From Ceratotherium simum simum (taxonomy: Eukaryota; Chordata; Mammalia; Perissodactyla; Rhinocerotidae): DNA of 64,000 nt. Within the stretch, counting starts at the first letter, position 1. Every line of letters begins with the position of its first letter. Below, piece by piece: positions 22,640 through 32,458 of this stretch. The stretch is taken from NCBI RefSeq assembly GCF_000283155.1, contig NW_004454177.1, positions 28,075,675-28,139,674 of the forward strand, given 5' to 3'. Below the pieces are notes generated by a model. The model was given only the letters and a program-made list of their open reading frames with translations. It was not told the DNA's origin and did no database searches. Made by a program: the position numbers and the translations under genes.

Positions 22640-24134
22640 AAAAGCTCTCCCAGGGCAAATTATTTTATCTGTTCAGTCACAAAAATAAAAAAGACCTTTC
22701 AAATGTTCTTTTGCCTGTTAGGATGGAAAATATTTTGCATGCAATGACATAAGCCTCCTTCATAGTATTTCCCTGAAAATCAAGTTTCACAGTTATTCCA
22801 AACAATCAAAGGAGAAGCCATACCAACACACTTTCTAAATGAGCTATAGCCCCCTCAAGAATGCTACAGAGGGCCCTAAATAAACTCTGATCCACTTTGA
22901 GAGATACTCATGGCAAATCATTTTAAATTAGAAGCGGAAAAATGCCCAATCTGCTCCCTCCCATCTTTCCCGTTTCGTGGTTGAAACAAGTGCCAACCAG
23001 GAAATCAGACGTTTGACAGAAAAGCCAAAGAGAAAACACAGTGCTCTTCAATGTCTTTACAGCCCTTACCCAAATCACCAGGCTATAGAAACTTACTACA
23101 GGAATAGGTCCATCGGCACTTTCCACTGTGATGGGGAAACTCTGGGGCTCCGCCTATAAAACTCTAAAAGTAGTCAGGATACTCATGGAAGGCATGGGAT
23201 TCATGTAAATCTTTATACCCTAAAAGACATCCATGAAAGGAGTCAAGAAACAGTTCACCAATTTTGTCCCGAATCTTCTATCTTCTATATTCCTGTCTGG
23301 TTTTTGACTGTATTAGGCACATAATTTGTTCTACAGACCCTGCATAAATAAGCAAACTGCCAAGCATAGCAACTAGGAGAAAGGAGGGCATCTATCCAGA
23401 AACAGGCTAGAATACTCAAAGATGCCTAATATTCAGAACAGCTAAACTATTCAAAGGGAGATAACCCAATTAATATTGAAGTTCCAGCTCCAAAGTTATC
23501 CACCAAAGAACCCTGCATAGTATTATGCCATGCAACAAAAGATAATCTTAAACATTCTCAATGGAAATATATAAAACATAATGGGTTTCTGTAGATTCAT
23601 GGCTGATAACTGGAAGTAACAAAAGAAATGCCAATATGGCATTATAAGAGTAGATACCAGATAACAGAAGAGGAAGAAAAACAGGAAGAGGAAAAAATAA
23701 TGATTGTAAGCATATGCTATGTGTCCATTGACTGAATGAATAACAGGTAGCCTTATATACTGGATAGAGACAGGGCAGAATGTCAACAGGCGTTAAGGTC
23801 CAGAGAAGGCTCTGAGGTCTAGAGACCCGGCTGGGTGTGAGCATGTCTACGAGTACAGGGCATAGGTCTATCAGAGACACCATGGCTAGTTTTGTGGAAC
23901 ATTTACAGCAGTCACTGTGGTGAGCCACCATGCAGACATGGGTGGTGCTGCCACCCAGGGGAATTGGAGCTCTTCAAGTCAGAGGATGGTCAAGTGACAG
24001 GAAATCAAGTAGTCTCTGCGATGGAGACACAGAGCAGGCAGGCAGAGTCTGGAATGCGGGATATAGGTTGCAAAAAATGCTTTCAAGGGTCTGGGAAGCA
24101 CCTCTTGCATGAGACCTGTCAATCCAATTCATAA
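22640..24134. other. Unrecognised intronic sequence upstream of the exon
   Basis: Nothing recognised after the palindrome. Overlapping frames near 23523-23931 have no family features. Confidence 0.5.
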
Positions 24135-24290
24135 CCATCTACTGGACCCTGTGCAGGACCCTGGAGGAACAGAGATAAATGGGAGGGGCTCTCTGTCCTC
24201 AAGGACTTGCAGTCTTGTTGAGAGGACAGATCTCTAATGAGGAGATCTGCACTGAAGGGATCACTGCACAGCCAACAGCCAGGACGGCTC
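24135..24290 (-). mobile_element. L2 LINE fragment
   Basis: ACTGGACCCTGTGCAGGACC, GGAACAGAGATAAATGGGAG and CTCAAGGACTTGCAGTCTTG are reversed L2 end sequence. An 8-base inverted repeat CAGATCTC/GAGATCTG lies within it. Confidence 0.65.
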
Positions 24291-24356
24291 AGTCTCCTCT
24301 AGTTGAGTCTGTGAAGGGCAAAGAATCTAGAACCAGAAAGGGGTGGGAGGCAAGTG

Positions 24357-24540
24357 AAATAGCATTTACTGAGCATTTATAATGTGCTATGAGGCTTGAA
24401 ACACAACTTGTCTATAATGTAAGCTTTATAATCCTCTCTTATAGGAGAGGGCATCAAGTCTCAAACATGAGTAGGTAACTTGCTCAAGGTCGCACAGCTA
24501 ACCGTAGAAGAACCCAGGTCTGTCTGCCTTGAATGCTCTA
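24357..24540 (-). mobile_element. MIR SINE, minus strand (left member of an inverted pair)
   Basis: AGCATTTACTGAGCATTTAT, GTAGGTAACTTGCTCAAGGT, CGCACAGCTAACC and AACCCAGGTCTGTCTGCCTT are reversed MIR from end to end. Its head abuts the head of the next MIR. Confidence 0.85.
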
Positions 24541-24716
24541 GTTTCAAATCCAGACTCCATAACTTACTATATGTTTGACTGGACAAGGTGTTTAAACCAA
24601 GCAAGCCTAGTTTTACTACCCATATCTCAGTGCTGTGGTGATCATGTAGTTAAATGTATGCCAAGAGTTTGGCGAAATACTTGAAACATAGTAGATGCTG
24701 TGTACATGTTAAATCA
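24541..24716 (+). mobile_element. MIR SINE, plus strand (right member of an inverted pair)
   Basis: TTTCAAATCCAGACTCCATA, ACTTACTATATG, TGTGGTGATCATGTAGTTAA and GAAACATAGTAGATGCTGTG follow MIR. Confidence 0.78.
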
Positions 24717-24736
24717 ATGTGAATCAAAAGCAATAC

Positions 24737-25011
24737 CGTGGACGGGCCAGTGGTGTAGCAGTCAAGTTCACACATTCTGCTTTGGTGGTCTGGGGTTTGC
24801 CAGTTCGGATCATGGGCGCAGACCTACTCACCGCTCACCAAGCCATGCTGAGGCAGCGTCCCACACAGAACTAGAAGGACCTATAACTAGGATATACAAC
24901 TATGTACTGGAGCTTTGGGGAGAAAAAAGAAAAAGAGGAAGATTGGCAACAGATATTAGGTCAGGGCCAATCTTCCTCAAAAAAAAAAATTTTTTTTAAT
25001 TGTGAGGAAAA
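24737..25011 (+). mobile_element. ERE-type SINE inserted at the tail of a MIR
   Basis: Recognised by GGGCCAGTGGTG, GTTCGGATCATGGGC, the ACTAGAAGGACCTATAACTA block and GGGGAGAAAA. One GATTGGCAACAGATATTAGG module precedes a mixed A- then T-rich tail. The 11-base duplication (24726-24736 and 25012-25022) is exact. The head is more diverged than in other copies here, so this is probably an older insertion. Confidence 0.9.
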
Positions 25012-25022
25012 AAAAGCAATAC

Positions 25023-25907
25023 TGAAGCATTGTAAACAGTAACCATACTCCAAAGCAAGGGTCAGTCTTGAGAGACATTTGGGAGGGAGTGTCATGTTGG
25101 ATATTTTTTTCTTCTCTAGTCATGTGGCATTCTTGCACGGTCTTTGGGACTTGCCCATGATACCTTTCCACGAAAATATCTGATCTGTTTGGGGAACAGC
25201 AAAGTAAGCCCACTAAACAGAGAACTTAACTCAATAAGAAGAAAAATCAAAGAAGTTAGCTCAGCTTTGTTTGTAACTTGCCTGACCTCCCACCACACAT
25301 GCATTCACACACAAATTTGCAGTGATCCCTGGAAGTCATTTAATTCTCTTTTCTTGCACCTGTCAAACTGGGAGATAGTATATCACAAGCTTTGGACATT
25401 AAATGATTTTGAGAAGTCCTTGGATGAAAGGCATTCACTAATGCAAATTAAAATATATGGGCGGAATTTTACTCTACTTTTTAATGAAGGATCAGACATG
25501 TCCCCTAGAAATTAGAATTCTCTCTCATTAAGATAAAATATGTCTATGGCTATATTTACTCATTAACCAGAAGTGTAATGAGTATCTTGGAACACAGTGT
25601 TCAGGCATCAGTCTCATGATCCAAAAATTGGAGGACAAAATGAAAAGAATGACCCTGAAATGTGTTGACAATTATTACAAGATTCATCCAAGGCTCCACA
25701 CTAACCATATTAATACAATCAATGCCTAATGATAACATGTCCTCACTTCCTTCTGTGCTTCACAGCTAATTATGATTTACATGGCTACAACTAAACATGT
25801 AAATCAATATAACCTTTTCTATCGAGCAAAAACTGACTTTTGAGGTAGCCCAAGAACACCAAAAATGAGCTCTTAGCTTTGTGACACCTACTATGCATTC
25901 TTTATTA
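25023..25907. other. Unrecognised intronic sequence
   Basis: Nothing recognised. The 123-codon plus-strand frame at 25144 has no family features. Confidence 0.5.
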
Positions 25908-26155
25908 CTTTTTTTTAATTGAGGCATAATTCACATACAATAAACTACACATATTTAAAGTAAACAATTTGATAAGTTTTGATATCCACGGAACCATCAC
26001 CACAATCAAGATAACAAACACAACCATTATCTCCAAAAGTATTCTCCTTCCCATTTTAATCCAATTAAAAATGCTCCCAGTTTTGGAGTTTTTGCAAATT
26101 CCATAGAATTTTCTACATAGATGATCATATTATCTCCAAATAGGGACAATTTTAC
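25908..26155 (-). mobile_element. Old L1 (L1M) 3' fragment, minus strand
   Basis: TTTTAATTGAGGCATAATTC, CACATACAATAAACTACACA and ACCATCACCACAATCAAGAT are the reversed 3' end of an old L1. CCAAATAGGGACAATTTTAC at the right is reversed ORF2 sequence, so the piece is internally deleted. Confidence 0.78.
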
Positions 26156-26157
26156 AA

Positions 26158-26458
26158 GCACCATCATCACCGCCACACCATCTCTATTTAATCACTGTGT
26201 GCCTGGTACTATCATAGGTGCAATAAACGCATTCTTCATTAAATTGTCTAAACCCTTCATTCATTCAGCAAATATTTATTCGTGCCAAGCACTCATGAGG
26301 TAGTCACTATTTTTATCTCCATATTACAGATAAGGAAACAGAGATTTAGGTTAAGTAACTTGCCAATGATCACTCAGCCAGTAAATAGAAGATCCAGTGC
26401 TCAAACCTTGGTCAGTCAAACTTGAGACCAGTTGTAACCAAAACACTATGTTGTCTTC
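26158..26458 (-). mobile_element. MIR SINE with an L2-like insertion
   Basis: ACTGTGTGCCTGGTACTATC and TTACAGATAAGGAAACAGAG with TTAAGTAACTTGCCAATGAT are reversed MIR. TTCATTCATTCAGCAAATAT at 26258-26295 is L2-tail-like sequence lying between them. Confidence 0.72.
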
Positions 26459-26460
26459 TT

Positions 26461-27347
26461 AAACCGTATAGATATCAAACACGCATAGTATTTCATGTCT
26501 AAAGAAAGTTTTTTCCTCTGATAGAGAAGTGTCATTAATTGAGCAAACAATATTGAATTAATATTATATTTTCCTATTTGAGTTCTCCATGTTGACTGTA
26601 GAAATCATAAAAAGGTACTCTTTGGTATATCTTTGTAGAGATACCAAACAAAACAGTATTGATTCTCTGCAAAGAGAGTCTGTTTTGATTTATAAAGCAT
26701 CCTGCCCACAACATGCCTGACCCGGCACCCAGCCTCTGCTCTGAGCCTGTTGACAGTGCCCTCACTATTGACTCGAGAGTTTCAGCTAAGGTGACATTCT
26801 TCACACTGAGGCAAAATTTCGGTCTCTAATTTCGAATGCTATTTCTACCTGCACCCTGACTCACATCCCAGAATAAAAGAGAACAAGTCTGCAAACCATT
26901 GTTCACCTATGACAGCTCTTCAAATATAGAATATGACCCTCTGTTTCCAGGGCTTTTCTTTTCTAGTCTACGAATTCCATCCTCATGTGCCTCTGAATCA
27001 ACAGGATATGACCTTTGTCCATTCAAAAGTGTGTACTGAGTAGGGGTAGGGATGGGTGATTAAAAAATCTTATTTGAAAAATAAACCATCCACAGTGAGC
27101 TTCTAGCATGTTCCAAGTAATGTTGGTCAGTGAAAAGAACTCAAGTGGAATATCTCAGATGGGGATGCATCCTATCCCTCACCTTTTCACCTATCATGGA
27201 AATGCTCAAAGTGGATTCAGTTGAGATGCTCAAATTTTATGCTGATATTTATGAAAACGTCATTTAAAAAATTCTTTGCAAATACAGTTGGGATTTTTTT
27301 ATACTTTTTATTTTTGAGATATGCTTATATTTGCAAAATTTTTCTTT
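26461..27347. other. Unrecognised intronic sequence
   Basis: Nothing recognised before the ERE. Confidence 0.5.
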
Positions 27348-27356
27348 TCCTGTTTC

Positions 27357-27624
27357 TTTTTTTCTTTCTTTCTTTCTTTTTTCTTTTTTTTTGTGAGGAA
27401 GACTGGCTTAAGCTACCCTTAAGCTAGCCAATGCTCTTTTTGCTGAGGCAGACTAGCCCTGAACTAACATCTGGGCCCATCTTCCTCCACTTTATATGGG
27501 GGCCGCTTGCCATAGCATGGCTCGATAAGTGGTGTGTAGGTCTGCACCCGGATCCAAAACCATGAACCCCGGGCCTCCAAAGCAGAGCGTGCAAACTTAA
27601 CCACTACACCATTGGGCCAGCCCC
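27357..27624 (-). mobile_element. ERE-type SINE, minus strand, with long pyrimidine-rich tail
   Basis: Reversed ERE ending GGGCCAGCCCC at the right. Two diverged tail modules are present (GTGAGGAAGACTGGC and GCTGAGGCAGACTAGCC). The T/C-rich block at the left (about 27357-27391) is the reversed A-rich tail that has become a GAAA-type microsatellite. The flanking 9-base duplication (27348-27356, 27625-27633) is exact. Confidence 0.9.
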
Positions 27625-27727
27625 TCCTGTTTCATTTTTATTTGCTGTATCATAAAGGCAGTAGCAGACTGGAATTGTTTGCGCATCTTAATATTTAATT
27701 GTATAAGCAGGTACACAAAGAGTAATC

Positions 27728-27762
27728 TATTTATTTGTTTGTTTATTTATTTATTTATTTCT
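27728..27762 (+). repeat. (TTTA)n/(TTTG)n short tandem repeat
   Basis: About eight 4-base units (TTTA with two TTTG), adjoining CTGCAGAGC. It may be the remnant of a reversed A-rich transposon tail, but no body was recognised. Confidence 0.7.
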
Positions 27763-28329
27763 GCAGAGCTGTGCACAGCTTGAACTGGAATTACTTGATC
27801 CCAGCATGAAGCACACGTTAGCTATAACTGTTCTTTTTTAATCACAAATAAATATTATAAAAAATATGCGTACATCGTTCTCATGAAATAAGCTCTAAAC
27901 ATTTGAGACGAAAGGGGGAAATGTATGGAACTGTTCACATATATAATCAGATAACTATCACACGCTGGGTCACTCACCTTGTCTACTTTCCAGCCACATC
28001 TCTATATGCCACATGCCATGTCTCAAATGACATCTTGTACCAAAAGAATGACACCCAAACACCCACAACAGCACTAAAACAACTTGTCAACAAATAGCTC
28101 AGAGAATGCTTTGGGGGTCATGTGCTAATACCATGATGAAAACTCCCCGGCCGAGATAAGTATTATAGATTCTGTGGCAGTTACAAAAAAAAAAACAAGA
28201 CAAAACAACAACTTTAAATACACCCTGATGGCATATTCGTTGTCAATGCCCTTAATAGAGTCTGTTTACTCGCGCATATTTATTTAATTCTTATTTCTAA
28301 TCAGTCAAAATATTAACTCCCAATTCTCA

Positions 28330-28468
28330 GTGCATTTAAAAATTTTGTTAACTTTTTATTTGGAAATAATTATTGATTCACAAGAAGGTGCAAAGAAATG
28401 TACAGGGAGTCGTGGTGCACCCTTCACCAGCCTCTCCCAGTGCTAACATCCAAGAGTATTTTTAAATT
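28330..28468 (-). mobile_element. Old L1 3' fragment
   Basis: AACTTTTTATTTGGAAATAA, TTATTGATTCACAAGAAGGT and CACCCTTCACCAGCCTCTCC are the reversed end of an old mammalian L1. Confidence 0.75.
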
Positions 28469-29129
28469 GCTTATTTCTTCAAGAATCTAACTCTGTTTTT
28501 TTAATACGCCCCATCACCTAGGAAATCAGAAGAGGAGGAAGAGGAGGAAGATGAAGGGGAGAATAAACATGTTCATTTCCTTTTTTCACAGCCAATTCTC
28601 TGACATCAACTGGGGGTCCACGGAATGAAAGTCTTATTCGATTTATTTCTGAGGGCAGGTGGAATTCCTCCATGGGCTCCATAACCACTTCTAGCCAAGC
28701 CTTGCTTTCCTTCAGCAGGATCACACAGGTTCTATTTTTCTTTCTTTGCCTATTCATCCCTGGACTTGTATAAGGCTTTTAATGTCTTAAGAGGGATCAC
28801 AGTTCTGAGCAGAGTGTGGTAATAATTAACAAAAGAATGGGGATTTTATCCTCATAGGTCCAACCAGGGTCACTCCACGCACTCCTGTGGTTATATCTAT
28901 AATTGCTACCAGTCTGAAACATAGGATACAACTGAAATGAGCTGAAATGGGATAGGCCAAGATGAGCAGAGAAACTATGGGTGGATAGCATCTTAATATA
29001 GATATTTAAAATGCTTCAAATATATTTTAGTTATACATATTATATATGCATATACATTTATTACTTTATATATCACATATTTGACATACTATATATTTAA
29101 ATATATATTTTAATGTATCTTTTAAATTG
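28469..29129. other. Unrecognised, with GAGGAA-rich and AT-rich runs
   Basis: A short GAGGAGGAA purine run lies at 28526-28563 and a strongly AT-rich block at 29010-29115. No gene or family recognised. Confidence 0.5.
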
Positions 29130-29230
29130 AGGATTTTAAATGAATCGCCCAGCTAATCAAGTGGCAAAGACAGACCTGGAATCTGGAGCCCTGAATAGGA
29201 GTCACACACTCTTTTCATTATAGCAGTTGC
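29130..29230 (-). mobile_element. MIR fragment
   Basis: CCCAGCTAATCAAGTGGCAA and GACCTGGAATCTGGAGCCCT follow the reversed MIR 5' half. Confidence 0.5.
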
Positions 29231-29599
29231 CCGCTGATCTATCCACATGCGTCCATTACCATGAAAAAGAAGGCAATTCCATGCCCATGCACTTCTCACA
29301 GTGGGTTGGTATCACCACTTTGGTAACAGGAAATTCAATAGTTTCATTACTTTCCTTCATTTCTAAAAGCTGCTGCAATGTTATTCTGAATCCATTTTTG
29401 TAGATTCCCAGAAGATTCTCAGATGTTGGACTGGTTTTGAGACTAGGAGAATGGAGGACTGAGTCTTCCTTAAATATCCATCACTTCTTTGCTTTTTGTG
29501 CAAAGGAGGTTACACATGCTGTTCCTTCAGTCTCTGCCTCCCTAAACCTCCTTCTCTGTTCCTCGAGGTTCAAGGAGGTTTCAGATTCAGAGATTGCCC

Positions 29600-29780
29600 C
29601 TCACCCAGCTGGGGTTGGGGGCTTGCCCCTTCTGCCTTTATTGTAGCACTTTATTTTTGCCCCTCTAGCATTCTACTGTGAGCTCCCTACAGGTAGGGAC
29701 CATTCTGTTTTGTTTTTCTCTATCCTAGGCTGACGGCTAGAAATTTGAAACACTATAAACATTGAATAAATAAATGAAGG
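29600..29780 (+). mobile_element. L2 LINE 3' end
   Basis: TCTACTGTGAGCTCCCTACA, GGTAGGGACCATTCTGTTTT and AACATTGAATAAATAAATGA match the L2 terminal region. Confidence 0.72.
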
Positions 29781-31257
29781 GTAACATCATAACACTTCGT
29801 AAATTCAGGCAAGTTGGGATGTCTGGCTCTTTATAGACAAGCACCCTGATGAACAGCACATTAGAAAAAACAAAACTTAAGTCAATTAGATATTTTGCTA
29901 TCCTGTGGTCACCAGGCAAAACAAAATGAGGATAGACAGAGCTTGTCATTAATGTTAGACTTCTCTAAAGTATATGCAGAATTGATAGGTCATCCACTCT
30001 AAAATTCAACTCTCCATCTGTGAATTATCCTATTTAATAAAAAAATTTTCTTAAAAATCATGGCCCAGTTTTGAGTTGTCCCTTTGCTACCTAGAATGCA
30101 GATGGTGCCATGGTTAATATCCTCAAGGCTTGAAGCCAAGACACAGCTTGATGAAGACATCAGCTGATTTTATCATGCACTTAAATGCTGCTCTGCTCAC
30201 AGGTACACACCAGAGGCAGTCGGAATCAATGCCTCCGGGCCCCGAGACAAAGGATCAGCAAGGCACTCTCTCTCTGTGGGCTCTCATCCACTGATTTGCG
30301 TCCACCCTGGACACTTTTGTTCTACTCTGTTCCCTCCTTTTCATGCCAACTCCTATTGATTAGCCATCTTTCATCTTTGCAGAAGGAGAAGAAAAACCCA
30401 CAACACAGCTGTGAGGAACATTTATGTACTGAAATGCAAGCTGCCTTCATTCTGTGCTATTTCACGAGGCTCAAAGCTGGAGAGCTGCACATAAGATGAA
30501 GGCAAAGGGCTGCAGGCTGAATTCAAGCTTTTATTTGGAGTTAATGAAAACGGACAGCTCTCCTCGTCTGTTTGGGACCTAAGAATTCTCAAACTTAGCT
30601 GCATGGTTGGAAGCCTCCCTGGCCATGCAGTTCTGTAGGCTCAGTAAACATGGACCTTGGTATTTGATTTTTTAAAGACAAACTTTTCCGGACCAATTTT
30701 TAATGGACTCAAAATATACACCTGTTCTCACTCTCTACAGTAATTCTAGTCTGTGTAGCTGGCACCAGACACCAACAGCCTGAAAACAGGAAGCAGACAG
30801 AGTACTAGGCTGTGAACAACACATTCAGCTTGCATTCAGTGTTTTTTTCTTTCTTGTAACCCCGACTATTCCCAGCCTCAAATCCTTTCTGTGGTCTGTG
30901 CTAATTTGCGTCCTCACCATACATAGTACAATGATATGGATCCACACGGTGGAATAGAAAGGAAGGTTGAAATCGAAAGCAATGGAAAACATGTTCTCAG
31001 ACAATATATGAAATAAAGTCGAGAAGTTGTTTTGTTGTGTCTGAAAACACGAAGGTTATTCCGTGAACGGCAATAATTAGCTGGATTCTATTTCTTTAGA
31101 AGAAGAAATGAGCACAGCGCACAAAGCACAGATCAGCACAAAGCATTTTGGTTAGATATCTAAAAATATTTCCTGAAGCAATGGTAGAAAAACAAAGGAA
31201 GAACTATCCGAGGGAAGTTGAGGTTTTTTTATATTCCTATGTTTCACTGATGGATAA
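29781..31257. other. Unrecognised intronic sequence
   Basis: Nothing recognised before the purine-rich microsatellite. Frames are short. Confidence 0.5.
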
Positions 31258-31417
31258 ATAGATAGATGATAGAAAGAGAGAGAGAGAGATAAAGAAGAGA
31301 GAGAGAGCGAGAGAGAGAGACAAAGAAAGGAAGGAAGGAAGGAGGGAAGGAAGGAAGGAAGGGGGGGAAAAGAAAAAAGGAAGAAAGGAAGGAAGGAAGA
31401 AAGAAAAAGAAAGAAAA
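31258..31417 (+). repeat. Purine-rich (GA)n/(GGAA)n microsatellite
   Basis: A GATA-like start passes into (GA)n with rare C or T interruptions, then 96 uninterrupted purines (31322-31417), mostly GGAA and GAAA units with one run of seven G. Long mirror-like purine tracts can form triplex DNA. Confidence 0.9.
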
Positions 31418-31481
31418 TCGATTTTCTGCCTAGCAAAAACTTTTGGAGCACTGAAACTGATTATTACATAAATCTTCGTGT

Positions 31482-31747
31482 TTTAAAAAAAAATTTCAGA
31501 CTTCATTGTAGAAGAAAATACACGATATAAATAAGTTTAAAAAAAAACACTCATTCTCTCATGGCCCAGAGATAATAACTATTAATAGCCTTGATGTATT
31601 GCCTTTGTTCTGCATTATTTTCACCTCAAAGCAGCATATTTCTCTGTAATTGTGGATCCTCACTTACCATTGCACACTGAACACCTTTCCACATCAATAA
31701 CTATAGTTCTATGATTTACTTTTAATGACCGTGTAGTAATGCCCACT
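31482..31747 (-). mobile_element. Old L1 3' region, outer layer of nest (part 1)
   Basis: CCCAGAGATAATAACTATTA, CACACTGAACACCTTTCCAC and TACTTTTAATGACCGTGTAG follow the reversed 3' region of an old L1. The element stops where an L2 begins and resumes at about 32200. Confidence 0.7.
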
Positions 31748-31809
31748 TACCCACTAGCCCGCTAACACAATCAAATGTAAGCTCCCCGTGTGCAAGAATT
31801 TCTCCGTTA
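31748..31809 (+). mobile_element. L2 LINE end, middle layer of nest (part 1)
   Basis: CTAACACAATCAAATGTAAG and CTCCCCGTGTGCAAGAATTT resemble the L2 block TGTAAGCTCC...GGGCAGGGA. It is broken by the ERE at 31810. Confidence 0.65.
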
Positions 31810-32105
31810 GGGCCGGCCCGGTGGCTTGGCGGTTAAGTGCACACGCTCCAGTACTGGTGGCCCCTGTTCGGATCCCAGGAGCGCACTGACACACCGCTTC
31901 TCCGGCCATGCTGAGGCGGTGTCCCACATACAGCAACTAGAAGGATGTGCAACTATGACATACAACTATCTACTGGGGCTTTGGGGAAAAAAAGGAGGAG
32001 GATTGGCAACAGATGTTAGCTCAGAGCCGGTCTTCCTCAGCAAAAAGAGCAGGATTAGCATGGATGTTAGCTCAGGGCTGATCTTCCTCACAAAAAAAAA
32101 AAAAA
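31810..32105 (+). mobile_element. ERE-type SINE inserted into an L2 fragment
   Basis: Head GGGCCGGCCCGGTGGCTTGG, B box GTTCGGATCC, block CAACTAGAAGGATGTGCAAC, two tail modules and a poly(A) tail. The 16-base duplication (31794-31809 and 32106-32121) matches at 15 positions. Flanking sequence on each side is one L2, so this is the youngest layer of a nest. Confidence 0.94.
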
Positions 32106-32121
32106 AAGAATTTCTCCATTA

Positions 32122-32192
32122 TATCGTTGTTGCATACCCTAGAGAAGTGGCTGGTATACACTAGATGCTCAATAAATACTTGTTGAAATTCT
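32122..32192 (+). mobile_element. L2 LINE end, middle layer of nest (part 2)
   Basis: GAAGTGGCTGGTATACACTA, GATGCTCAATAAATACTTGT and TGAAATTC are the L2 terminus, continuing the part before the ERE. Confidence 0.75.
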
Positions 32193-32199
32193 CATATGA

Positions 32200-32458
32200 T
32201 GTTTATCATTTATTTAATGAGACCCCTCTTGCTAGGTCATTTGTTAGGTTGTAATTTATGTTTCACTATTATAACTCATGCTTAGATGAATAACCTTGCA
32301 ACTATATCACTTTTCAATTACTCTTTAGGATACATTCCTAGAGGTAGAATTGATGGGTCAAAGCATATGTACATTTTTAAAAGCATTTGAATCAACTGCC
32401 TTTCAGAAAGGTTGTACCAATTATACTCCTACCAGCAGTTTCTGATCACAATTTTGAC
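32200..32458 (-). mobile_element. Old L1 3' region, outer layer of nest (part 2)
   Basis: TTAGGATACATTCCTAGAGG, TAGAATTGATGGGTCAAAGC, GTTGTACCAATTATACTCCT and ACCAGCAG are the reversed old-L1 block that follows directly after the sequence of part 1. Confidence 0.8.

Noticed and set aside
23523..23931. Overlapping minus-strand frames of 87 and 127 codons
   Set aside because: Two frames over the same bases with no family features; a chance result in intron.
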